Positions 45,615 to 54,572 of a stretch of 64,000 nt of DNA are shown in pieces. The position numbers and the translations under genes were made by a program. The stretch comes from Dokdonella sp. (GTDB taxonomy: Bacteria; Pseudomonadota; Gammaproteobacteria; Xanthomonadales; Rhodanobacteraceae): positions 248,001 through 312,000 of the forward strand of contig NZ_JAHCAS010000002.1 in the NCBI RefSeq assembly GCF_019634775.1, read 5' to 3'. The number at the start of each line of letters is the position of its first letter. The stretch's first letter is position 1. Under the pieces are notes generated by a model. It had not been told where the DNA came from. It made no database searches and worked only from the letters and a program-made list of their open reading frames with translations.

Positions 45615-45954
45615 GGGTGCATCGTCGGTGGCCTGGGGATACTCTGATCAATCCCGCAACGGCGTCGACGATCATTCCCGGCAGGGCATCCCGACCGGCG
45701 TCGGCGCCACGAAGCGGATCCCATGCAGGCTCCTCCCGCGGCCAGGTCCTGCGGCTGTTCCCCGCAGTGCGGCCCTGCGGCAGCCTCCCCGCAAGAGGGA
45801 AGGTTCCGCGAAAGGCGCTGCTGCGGAGCACGGCGTGTCCTGGTAGCGCCTTCAGCCGCGATGCGGTTTCGCCTACGAGTGGTTTCGCCTTCTACGCTGT
45901 AAACCATTCGCGCTCCCGCCGTATCCCATCGGCGTCCTCAACCGGAGATCCGCC
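45615..45954. other. Intergenic region with degenerate repeat arm
   Basis: There is no gene in these 340 bases. GTAGCGCCTTCAGCCGCGAT near 45843-45862 is a degenerate copy of the GGAAGCGGCTTCAGCCGCGA repeat arm. CGCTCCCGCC and an AACCGGAGATCCGCC ribosome-site region precede the next gene. Confidence 0.45.
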
Positions 45955-46779
45955 ATGTACCGCCTGATCCTCGCTTCCACTGCTCTGTTGATCGCATCCA
46001 CTGCCGTAGCCGATGACTGCAAGCACCAGGCCGCGCGCAATCTCGACATCGATGCGACGGGCCTCAAGACCCTTGCGATCGAGCCGGGTTGGTCGGACAT
46101 CAAGCTGCAGGGCGTGGCCGGACTTGCTCGCATCGAAGTGCGTGGCAAGGCCTGCGCATCGAGCACCGAACGGCTCGAAGGCATTCGTCTGCTCGAGCGG
46201 CGTGACGGCGATCGCGTGGTCGTGCGCGTTGAGTACGAAGCGGGTTCGTGGTCGCTGATTGGTTATACCTACGCTACGCTCGGCCTCGAAGTGCGCATTC
46301 CTGAAACGCTCGCGCTGGAGATCTCCAGCGGTTCGGGTGACGCAGTCGTCGCCGACGTGGCTTCCCTGGACTGGAATGCCGGCTCTGGCGATCTCGAGGT
46401 ACGCAAGGTTGCCGGCCTGCTGCGCGCCAAGGTCGGTTCGGGAGATGTCGATGCCCGTGATGTCGGTGCGTTCACGCTCGCCTCGACCGGCTCCGGCGAT
46501 TTCAGGGTTGAAGGCGTGCGCGGCGATGTCGAGGTCGGCAGCGGTGGTTCGGGTGACCTGACGTTCCACCGTGTCGACGGCTCGGTGCGCATCGGCAATA
46601 TCGGTTCCGGTGACGTGGAGCTGCACGACATCGGCGGCAGCGTGACGGTCGAGTCGATCGGCTCCGGCGACGTCAGTGTCGACGGCGTACGCGGCGACCT
46701 GACGGTGACAGCGCAGGGCAGCGGTACCACCTCGCACCGCAACGTTGCCGGCAAGGTCGACGTGCCAGCCGATGACTGA
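45955..46779 (+). CDS. Secreted DUF4097-like beta-repeat protein
   Basis: The 274-residue protein begins MYRLILASTALLIASTAVAD, a signal peptide. From about residue 115 the chain is built of short beta rungs with a recurring GSGD turn (SGSGDAVVADV, GSGDLEVRKV, GSGDVDARDV, GSGDFRVEGV, GSGDLTFHRV, GSGDVELHDI, GSGDVSVDGV), a right-handed beta-helix or DUF4097/GIN-type head. No enzymatic residues are seen. It ends nine bases from the convergent accA stop. Its function is unknown. Confidence 0.85.
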   Translation: MYRLILASTALLIASTAVADDCKHQAARNLDIDATGLKTLAIEPGWSDIKLQGVAGLARIEVRGKACASSTERLEGIRLLERRDGDRVVVRVEYEAGSWSLIGYTYATLGLEVRIPETLALEISSGSGDAVVADVASLDWNAGSGDLEVRKVAGLLRAKVGSGDVDARDVGAFTLASTGSGDFRVEGVRGDVEVGSGGSGDLTFHRVDGSVRIGNIGSGDVELHDIGGSVTVESIGSGDVSVDGVRGDLTVTAQGSGTTSHRNVAGKVDVPADD

Positions 46780-46788
46780 TGCGGCGAC

Positions 46789-47748
<960 letters not shown>

Positions 47749-47874
47749 TCCGCGACGTTTGAATGACAGGGCGCGGAGTATAGCCCGTTCCGGTCGGGCA
47801 TCGCGGGGGCGGCGCGGGGCTGCCGTCCCGCGGACGGATCGCGACTGCCGCCGCGACCCGTCTGCTGCCGGCGG

Positions 47875-50235
47875 TCAGAAGCGCATGTTGAGGCTCAGCC
47901 AGAGGTTCCGCGACTTGTCCTTGTTGTTGTAGTCGTCGGTGTAGCTCGCCGTGTACGAACCGTTCGCGGCCTGCACGAACTCGGTACGGAAACTGGTGAA
48001 ATCCTGGTCGAGCACATTGTTGATGCGCCCGGCGACACTGACGTGGTCGTTGACGCGGTACTGCGCAGCGAGATGGAAGACGTCATAGCTCTTGTAGTAT
48101 CTCGGGTTGCCATCGGCGTCGACCGAGCCGCGGTAGCGCTTCGAGCGCGCTTCGCCGATCAGTTGGGCGCTTAAGCGTTCGCTGATCGCCCAGTCGAGGC
48201 TGGCATTGGTCATGTGCTTGGCCGCTTCGGTCAGCGGCAGGCCCCTGGTGGCGCCGCTCAGGCGTTCGCTGTCGGTCCAGGTGTAGTTGGCGCGGAATGC
48301 CAAGGTGTCGGTGATGCCCCAGCGGCCGGCCAACTCGACGCCCTTCACACGCGCCTTGTCGACGTTGACCTTCTGCGTCCAGGTCGTGTAGCCGAGTGCC
48401 TCGTAGTCGCCGAGGTTGACGCAGGGGCGAACGCCACCGGTTGCCGCGCAGGTTTGCGTGGCCTCGCCATTCTCGATCTTGTCCTTGAAGTTGTTGTGGA
48501 AGAACGTCGCATTGAAGTTGTGGCGACCGTCGATCGATGACCAGTACGCGGCGATCTCGCTGTTGACGCTGGTTTCCGGTTCGAGGTCCGGGTTGCCGGC
48601 GAACGGCAGCGTGCCCTGGCCGCCGAAGCCGGTGATGCCGTCGTAGAGGTCGGTGGTCTTGGGTGTCTTGTAGCCGGTGCTGATGCCGCCCTTGAGCGTC
48701 CAGGTCGGGCTGAGCGTGTACACGCCGTACAGGCGTGGGCTCACGTGGCCGCCGAACATGTTGTGGTCGTCGTAGCGCAGGCCGCCGGTGACGGTCAGCG
48801 CCTCGGTCGGGGTCCAGTTGTCCTCGGCGAACACGCTCCACATCTCGTGCTCCTGCACGGTGCCGCGGCCGTTGCCGCTTTCCATGCCGAACACGCCGTC
48901 CTCGAGTTCGCCGTCGATGATCTGGCCACCGATCACGAAATGGTGCTGCCCGCCCCAGCCATCGAACGGCATGTCGAGCTTGCCGTCGAGCGTGTACTGG
49001 CGGCTTTCCATGACGCGCTTCGGGCGCGGCAGGAACAGTTCCGCCATCAAGGCTTGGCGTTCGGCGACGCTCATGCCGGCGTATGCGCCGGTACCGCGGA
49101 AGATCTGTTCGTGTTGCAGGCGCTCGGCGACGGTGAACGGGAGCGTGCGGCCGTGATTGCCGGTTTCGATGTGGGCGAGCGAGAGGAAACTCGTACCGAA
49201 CGACCAGTCGCCATGATGGGTGACCGACCACTGGTCACGCGTGAAGCGCTGCTCGTCGGTGTAGCCGACGCGCGGACCCGAGCGCCACAGACTCGAGCTG
49301 TTGACGGCGTCGACGGTGCCGAGCGGATACGAAGTCGTGCCGAGGTTGTTGGTGTACGGCGTGTTGTCGTAGACCTGTTCGGACGTGTCGTAGTCGAAGG
49401 CGAATGCCTGGTTGTCGGTCGGCTTCCAGCTCAGCGTCGCGCCGAGGCTCTTGTTGGTGTTGTCGACGGTCTTGCCGCCGCCGCCGAAACCAAGCGAACG
49501 CTCGTGCGGCGCGCCGGACGGATCGTGGATGATTTCGTACTCGGGCGTGGACGAATCACGCTGGTACCACGAGCCGCGCAGGCCGACGCCGAAGCGCTCG
49601 CTGGCGAGTGGTCCGAGCACGGCGAAGTCGAAGGTGCGGTCGGTGCCGAACTCGTCGTTTTCCTGGAAGTTGTGCGTCGCCGTGGCCGAGCCGTACCAGC
49701 GGTCGGCAACCTTGCGCGTGATGATGTTGATGACGCCGCCGAGCGCGTCCGCACCGTACAGGGTCGAGGCCGGCCCGCGGATCACCTCGATGCGATCGAT
49801 CATGTCCAGCGGTGGGATGTGATTGAACTGGTTGCCGCCGAACGCGTTCGGGTAGATGTCGCCGTGGTTGTTCTGGCGCTTGCCGTCGATGAGGATCAGC
49901 GTGTAGTCGGAGCCCATGCCGCGCACGCTGATCGTTTTCTGGCCGGTCTTGTCCGAGGTCTCGCCGACATCGACGCCCTCGAGGTCACGCACGGCGTCGA
50001 TCAGGGTCATGTACGGGCGCTTCTGCAACTCTTCGTGCGTGATCACGCTGATGCTCGCCGGCGCGTCGGTGATCTTCTGCTCGAAGCCCGAGGCGGTGAC
50101 GACGACCTGGTGCATCTGCACGGCGTCGGAGTCCGAAGGCATGTCGTCGGCGAAGGCGACGGGTGCGATCAGGGCGAGCGCGATCATGGTGGCGAGCGGC
50201 CGGCGGGACAGTGGCGCGGCGTTGCTTGGAGTCAT
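47875..50235 (-). CDS. TonB-dependent siderophore-type outer-membrane receptor
   Basis: The 786-residue protein has a signal peptide (ending VAFADD), a TonB-box-like stretch DAVQMHQVVVTASGFEQ, a plug domain (SISVITHEELQKRPYM, SVRGMGSDYTLILIDGKRQN, IEVIRGPASTLYGADALGG) and a 22-strand barrel ending in aromatic RNLWLSLNMRF. The plug pattern resembles FepA/CirA receptors. A Fur box and promoter lie about 260 bases upstream, indicating iron repression. The ligand is not decidable. It separates dnaE from accA. Confidence 0.94.
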   Translation of the reverse strand: MTPSNAAPLSRRPLATMIALALIAPVAFADDMPSDSDAVQMHQVVVTASGFEQKITDAPASISVITHEELQKRPYMTLIDAVRDLEGVDVGETSDKTGQKTISVRGMGSDYTLILIDGKRQNNHGDIYPNAFGGNQFNHIPPLDMIDRIEVIRGPASTLYGADALGGVINIITRKVADRWYGSATATHNFQENDEFGTDRTFDFAVLGPLASERFGVGLRGSWYQRDSSTPEYEIIHDPSGAPHERSLGFGGGGKTVDNTNKSLGATLSWKPTDNQAFAFDYDTSEQVYDNTPYTNNLGTTSYPLGTVDAVNSSSLWRSGPRVGYTDEQRFTRDQWSVTHHGDWSFGTSFLSLAHIETGNHGRTLPFTVAERLQHEQIFRGTGAYAGMSVAERQALMAELFLPRPKRVMESRQYTLDGKLDMPFDGWGGQHHFVIGGQIIDGELEDGVFGMESGNGRGTVQEHEMWSVFAEDNWTPTEALTVTGGLRYDDHNMFGGHVSPRLYGVYTLSPTWTLKGGISTGYKTPKTTDLYDGITGFGGQGTLPFAGNPDLEPETSVNSEIAAYWSSIDGRHNFNATFFHNNFKDKIENGEATQTCAATGGVRPCVNLGDYEALGYTTWTQKVNVDKARVKGVELAGRWGITDTLAFRANYTWTDSERLSGATRGLPLTEAAKHMTNASLDWAISERLSAQLIGEARSKRYRGSVDADGNPRYYKSYDVFHLAAQYRVNDHVSVAGRINNVLDQDFTSFRTEFVQAANGSYTASYTDDYNNKDKSRNLWLSLNMRF

Positions 50236-50495
50236 TGTTGTTGTTTTCCGGAGGATTGGGACGACAGCGCGCTTCGGCGCTGCCGTGGGGCAGGGGAACG
50301 AGTGGAAAGGGAACGGCTGCGGCGTCGTCAGGCGGAGGGTGGCGCACCGCCGCGACAGGCATGCAGGTGGATGTGCACCGGGGCTGGCCGGAGGTCGCCA
50401 CCGAAGGGCGGGCAGGCGGGCGGGTGGCCGGAATGTGGACGCGAGTGGCGCATCGGAGCCGTGTCGGGCGGGCCCCCTTGGCCCGGCGTTACGGA

Positions 50496-50524
50496 AAACT
50501 AATGTAAATCATTCTCGTTCGCAA
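50496..50524 (-). promoter_or_regulatory. Promoter of the TonB-dependent receptor
   Basis: Read on the minus strand, TTGCGA (50524-50519) and TAGTTT (50501-50496) are 17 bases apart. The spacer contains the Fur box. Initiation would leave a leader of about 250 bases. Confidence 0.5.
50498..50516 (-). promoter_or_regulatory. Fur box
   Basis: GAGAATGATTTACATTAGT on the minus strand matches 13 of 19 positions of GATAATGATAATCATTATC, including ATGAT and the CATTA half. It overlaps the spacer and -10 of the receptor promoter, as expected for iron-dependent repression. Confidence 0.75.
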
Positions 50525-50588
50525 TCGGTCAGGCTGTCGCAGGGGTGTCGGGACCGGCCATGCGACGCCGCGCGCGGAAAAACCGGCC

Positions 50589-50652
50589 GTGGGAGCCCGT
50601 TTACGGGCGATGCTCTTCGGCAACAAAGGCATCGCCCCTGCAGGGGCTCCTA
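50589..50652. repeat. Paired palindromic (REP/BIME-like) repeat
   Basis: Arms GTGGGAGCCCGTTTACGGGC plus GATGC and GGCATCGCCCCTGCAGGGGC plus TCCTA are inverted copies, like those at 36540-36614. It lies 24 bases beyond the dnaE stop codon. Confidence 0.75.
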
Positions 50653-50675
50653 CCGGAAAAGCGGCGGACAACGCG

Positions 50676-53600
50676 TCAGGCGTTGATGCCGTACAGGCAA
50701 TCCGCGTCGAGCACCCCTTCGAGAGTGCCGAGCGCTTCGATCAGGGCGGGGCTGGCGCGCACGCGCCAGTCGGGACCGAGTTCGACTTCGCCGCGGCCCT
50801 GGGCGTTGCTGAAGCTGATGCGTACCGGCGTGTTGCCGCCACGGTGTGCTTCGAGCATGCCGTGCAGGCGCGCAGCAAAGTCGCGGCCGATGCCGTTGAC
50901 CGTGAGGCGCAGCACGCGTGCCTGGCGTTCGACCGCACTGTCGAGCGGCGACACCCGCTGGGTGCGCAACTGGTAGTTGCCGCTGAAGTCGTCGATGGAA
51001 AGGGTGCCCTCGAAGACGAGAATCGCGTCGCGTGTGATCAGCGGGGCATACTCGGCGAACGTCTCGTTGTAGAGCACGGCTTCGAAGCGTCCCGACCAGT
51101 CCTCGACCTGGACGAAGGCGCGCTTGTCGCCCTGCTTGCGCAGGCCGGTCACCGAGCCGGCGAGGGTGAAGGCCTGGCGATCGCCGTAGCGGCTGCGCTC
51201 GCCCTGCCGCTGCGCTGGCTTGTAGTGCTTGTCGAGTTCGCCATTCGGGCAGGTGACGACGCGCGCCAGCAGCTCGCGCCAGGCATCGGTCGGATGACCG
51301 CTCAGATAATGGCCGAGCGTGTCGCGCTCGCCGGCGAGGCGGCGGGCGGCGGGCCAGTCCTCGATCTCGGCCAGTACGATCCCGGCTGCGACCGGGCTGC
51401 TCGCGCCGAACATGTCGTTCTGCCCGGCCTGTGCATTGCGCGCCTGCTGCTCGGCAGCGCGCATCGCTTCGGGCAGTTGCGCCATCAGGCTGGCGCGGTT
51501 GCTGGCCAGTGCGTCCATCGAACCGCTGAGGATCAGCGCCTCGAGCGTGCGCTTGTTGATCTTCTGCGCATCGACGCGGTGGCAGAAATCGGCGAGATCG
51601 TGGAACGCGCCGCCACGCTGGCGTGCCTCGACGATGTTCATCACCGCGCCTTCGCCAACGCCCTTCACCGCGCCGAGGCCATAGCGGATCGTGCGCGAGG
51701 CGCCGCCGTCGGTGTCGGGCAGGGCTTCGAACATGTAGCTCGAGGCGTTGACGTCCGGCGGCAGCACGGCCAGCCCGAGCGCGCGTGCCTCGGCGAGGAA
51801 GTTGACGACCTTGTCGGTGCTGTCCATGTCCGACGACAGCACCGCGGCCATGAACTCGGAAGGGTGATGGGTCTTCAGCCACGCGGTCTGGTACGACACC
51901 AGCGCATAGGCCGCCGCGTGCGACTTGTTGAAGCCGTAGCCGGCGAATTTCTCCATGGTGTCGAACACGGCATCGGCCTTGGCCTCGTCGACGCCGTTCC
52001 TGGCCGCGCCCTCGCGGAAGATCGCGCGGTGCTTGACCATTTCCTCGGGCTTCTTCTTGCCCATCGCGCGACGCAGCAGGTCGGCGCCGCCGAGCGAGTA
52101 GCCGCCGACGATCTGTGCCATCTGCATGACCTGTTCCTGATAGACCATGATGCCGTAGGTCTCTTTCAGGACGGGTTCGACGCGCGGGTCGGGATAGTCG
52201 ATCTCCTCGGTGCCGTGCTTGCGCCGGCAGTAGCTCGGGATCAGGTCCATCGGACCCGGCCGGTACAGCGCGCCGAGCGCGATGAGGTCCTCGAAGCGGT
52301 CGGGTTTCGCGTCCTTGAGCATGCCCTGCATGCCGCGCGACTCGAACTGGAACACGGCAACCGTCTGCGCGCGCCGGAACAGTGCATACACGGCGGGGTC
52401 GTCGAGGGCGATGCCGGTGATGTCGAGCGGCGACTCGCCGACCGCCTTGCGGCGCCGGTTGATGGCCTTCACCGCCCAGTCGATGATGGTCAGCGTGCGC
52501 AGGCCGAGGAAGTCGAACTTGACCAAGCCGACCGCTTCGACGTCGTCCTTGTCGAACTGGGTGACCACGCCGCTGCCGCCGGCTTCGCAGTAGAGCGGCG
52601 CGTAGTCGGTCAGCGGGCCTGGCGCGATGACCACACCACCAGCGTGCTTGCCGGCGTTGCGCGTGAGGTCTTCGAGCTTGAGCGCCAGGTCGACCAGCTC
52701 GCGCACCTGGTCGTCGCTTTCATAGAGCGCGCAGAAGTCGGCGACCACACGTTCGGGTTCCTTGCGCGATTTCTCGGTGCGGCCGAGCGCGTCCTCGAGG
52801 CTGAGGTCGAGCGGACGCGCCGGTATCAGCTTGGCGATCTTGTCGACCTGGCCGTATGGCAGGCCCAGCACGCGGCCGGTGTCGCGCAGCACCGCCTTCG
52901 CCGCCATCGTGCCGTAGGTGATGATCTGGCTGACGTGGTCACGGCCGTAGGCCTCGGCCACGTACTCGATCACGCGGTCGCGCTTGTCCATGCAGAAGTC
53001 GATGTCGAAGTCCGGCATCGACACGCGTTCGGGGTTGAGGAAGCGCTCGAACAGCAGGCCATAGCGCAACGGATCGATGTCGGTGATGCCGAGCGACCAG
53101 GCCACCACCGAACCCGCGCCCGAACCACGCCCCGGGCCGACCGGGATGTCGTGGTTCTTGGCCCAGTTGATGAAGTCGGCGACGATCAGGAAATAGCCTG
53201 GAAAGCCCATCTTCACGATCACGTCGACTTCGGTCTCGAGGCGTCGTGCATAGTCGTCCGCGCCGAAGCCGGGCGCCGGCGCTTGGCGTTCGAGGCGCGC
53301 GGCCAGCCCGCGTCGTGCCTGTTCGCGGATCCACGACCCGAGTGAGTGGCCTTCGGGCACCGGGAAGTCGGGCAGGTAGTAGGTGCCGAACGACAGTTCC
53401 AGATTGCAGCGCTTGGCCAGTTCGATCGCGTTCTCGATCGCCTCCGGAGCATCGGCGAACAGCGCGCGCATTTCCGCGGGCGATTTCAGGTACTGCTGTT
53501 CCGAGTACGGGCGTGGGCGTTTCGGGTCGCCGAGTACGCGGCCGCCGTGGATGCACACGCGCGCCTCATGGGCCTCGAAGTCATCACGGGCGATGAAGCG

Positions 53601-54200
53601 CACGTCGTTGCTGGCGACCGCCGGCACGTCGAGTTCGCCGGCCAGGGCGAGCGCGGCGTTCGTCCATGCATCGTCCTCGCTGCGACCGGCGCGCACCAGC
53701 TCAAGGTAGAAGGCATCGCCGAACACGCGCTGCCAGTCGCGCACGCAGCCACGTGCGGCATCGAGGCGGCCGGAGACGAGCAGGCGCCCGGGTTCGCTGT
53801 CGCGCCCTGCCAGTACGATCAGGCCCTCGGCGGCCTCGTGCAGCCATGCGGCCTCGATCACGGCATGGTCGCCGTGACGGCCTTCGGCCCAGGCCCGCGA
53901 GACCAGGCGCGAGAGGTTGCGGTAGCCACCGCTGTCTCGGCACAGCACGGTCACGCGAAACGGATGTACGCGGTCCTCGGGATTGGCCAGCCACAGGTCG
54001 CTGCCGGCAATCGGCTTGAGTCCGGCCTTCTCGGCGGCCCGGTAGAACTTGACCAGGGCGAACAGGTTGACTTCGTCGGTCAACGCGACCGCGGGCATGC
54101 CGGCGGCGACGCAGGCCTCGACGAGGGCATCGATGCGGATCGTCGAATCAACAAGCGAGTACTCGCTGTGGACGTGCAGGTGAACGAAGCCCGCGGACAT
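50676..54200 (-). CDS. dnaE: DNA polymerase III alpha subunit
   Basis: The 1174-residue replicative polymerase subunit is close to the 1160 residues of E. coli. The N-terminal PHP domain begins FVHLHVHSEYSLVDSTIRID. The polymerase core has GPGRGSGAGSVVAWSLGITD and the catalytic acidic pair in SMPDFDIDFCMDKRDRVIEY. GIMVYQEQVMQMAQIVGGYS and FNKSHAAAYALVSYQTAWLK are highly conserved. An OB fold and tau-binding tail complete the chain. ATG 54200 (MSAGFVHLHVH) fits the family start. Confidence 0.98.
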   Translation of the reverse strand: MSAGFVHLHVHSEYSLVDSTIRIDALVEACVAAGMPAVALTDEVNLFALVKFYRAAEKAGLKPIAGSDLWLANPEDRVHPFRVTVLCRDSGGYRNLSRLVSRAWAEGRHGDHAVIEAAWLHEAAEGLIVLAGRDSEPGRLLVSGRLDAARGCVRDWQRVFGDAFYLELVRAGRSEDDAWTNAALALAGELDVPAVASNDVRFIARDDFEAHEARVCIHGGRVLGDPKRPRPYSEQQYLKSPAEMRALFADAPEAIENAIELAKRCNLELSFGTYYLPDFPVPEGHSLGSWIREQARRGLAARLERQAPAPGFGADDYARRLETEVDVIVKMGFPGYFLIVADFINWAKNHDIPVGPGRGSGAGSVVAWSLGITDIDPLRYGLLFERFLNPERVSMPDFDIDFCMDKRDRVIEYVAEAYGRDHVSQIITYGTMAAKAVLRDTGRVLGLPYGQVDKIAKLIPARPLDLSLEDALGRTEKSRKEPERVVADFCALYESDDQVRELVDLALKLEDLTRNAGKHAGGVVIAPGPLTDYAPLYCEAGGSGVVTQFDKDDVEAVGLVKFDFLGLRTLTIIDWAVKAINRRRKAVGESPLDITGIALDDPAVYALFRRAQTVAVFQFESRGMQGMLKDAKPDRFEDLIALGALYRPGPMDLIPSYCRRKHGTEEIDYPDPRVEPVLKETYGIMVYQEQVMQMAQIVGGYSLGGADLLRRAMGKKKPEEMVKHRAIFREGAARNGVDEAKADAVFDTMEKFAGYGFNKSHAAAYALVSYQTAWLKTHHPSEFMAAVLSSDMDSTDKVVNFLAEARALGLAVLPPDVNASSYMFEALPDTDGGASRTIRYGLGAVKGVGEGAVMNIVEARQRGGAFHDLADFCHRVDAQKINKRTLEALILSGSMDALASNRASLMAQLPEAMRAAEQQARNAQAGQNDMFGASSPVAAGIVLAEIEDWPAARRLAGERDTLGHYLSGHPTDAWRELLARVVTCPNGELDKHYKPAQRQGERSRYGDRQAFTLAGSVTGLRKQGDKRAFVQVEDWSGRFEAVLYNETFAEYAPLITRDAILVFEGTLSIDDFSGNYQLRTQRVSPLDSAVERQARVLRLTVNGIGRDFAARLHGMLEAHRGGNTPVRISFSNAQGRGEVELGPDWRVRASPALIEALGTLEGVLDADCLYGINA

Positions 54201-54572
54201 GGCGGTGATGACACGGAAGGAGGGAACAGGGTAGCGGCGGCCACCAGGGGGGACAAGCTTGCAGTCGGTGCCCTGTTGTGCGTCATGCCGCGAAGGGCTG
54301 GGCATGCTCCGATCTGTTCCACAGCGGCGTCACCACCTCCGCAAGTTCGCAGCGCAGTGGGCATGGCGAAGTGCAGGCTGGCGGCCTGGGCGAGCCGCGC
54401 AGGCCGCGCCGCCGGCCTTGCGGATGTCACCCCGTCATATCAAGAGGTTGGTGCCGCTGTGGACTGGAGCAGGGCATGCCCGGATCAAGGCATCCCTACG
54501 GGCGTGATGTCGCAAAGCGGCGCGATGTGGCGTTGTCCGGGGTGGTTCCGCAACTCCTCGGGGAAGATCGCC
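54201..54572. other. Divergent intergenic region between dnaE and the delta-60 gene
   Basis: About 370 bases with no gene. The minus-strand dnaE promoter and plus-strand promoter should both lie here, but neither is recognisable. AAGGCATCCCTACGGGCGTG near 54497-54516 is vaguely like the palindromic repeat arms. Confidence 0.35.

Larger units (their letters stand above)
50236..50675. other. Upstream region of the TonB receptor with promoter, Fur box and repeat
   Basis: No gene is seen. The 5' leader of the receptor (50236-about 50489) is unusually long. The promoter and Fur box lie at 50496-50524, and a paired palindromic repeat at 50589-50652 separates this unit from the 3' end of dnaE. Confidence 0.55.

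Noticed and set aside
53346..54572. Upstream extension of the delta-60 protein frame
   Set aside because: The extension is antisense to dnaE; the signal peptide at 54573 marks the true start.
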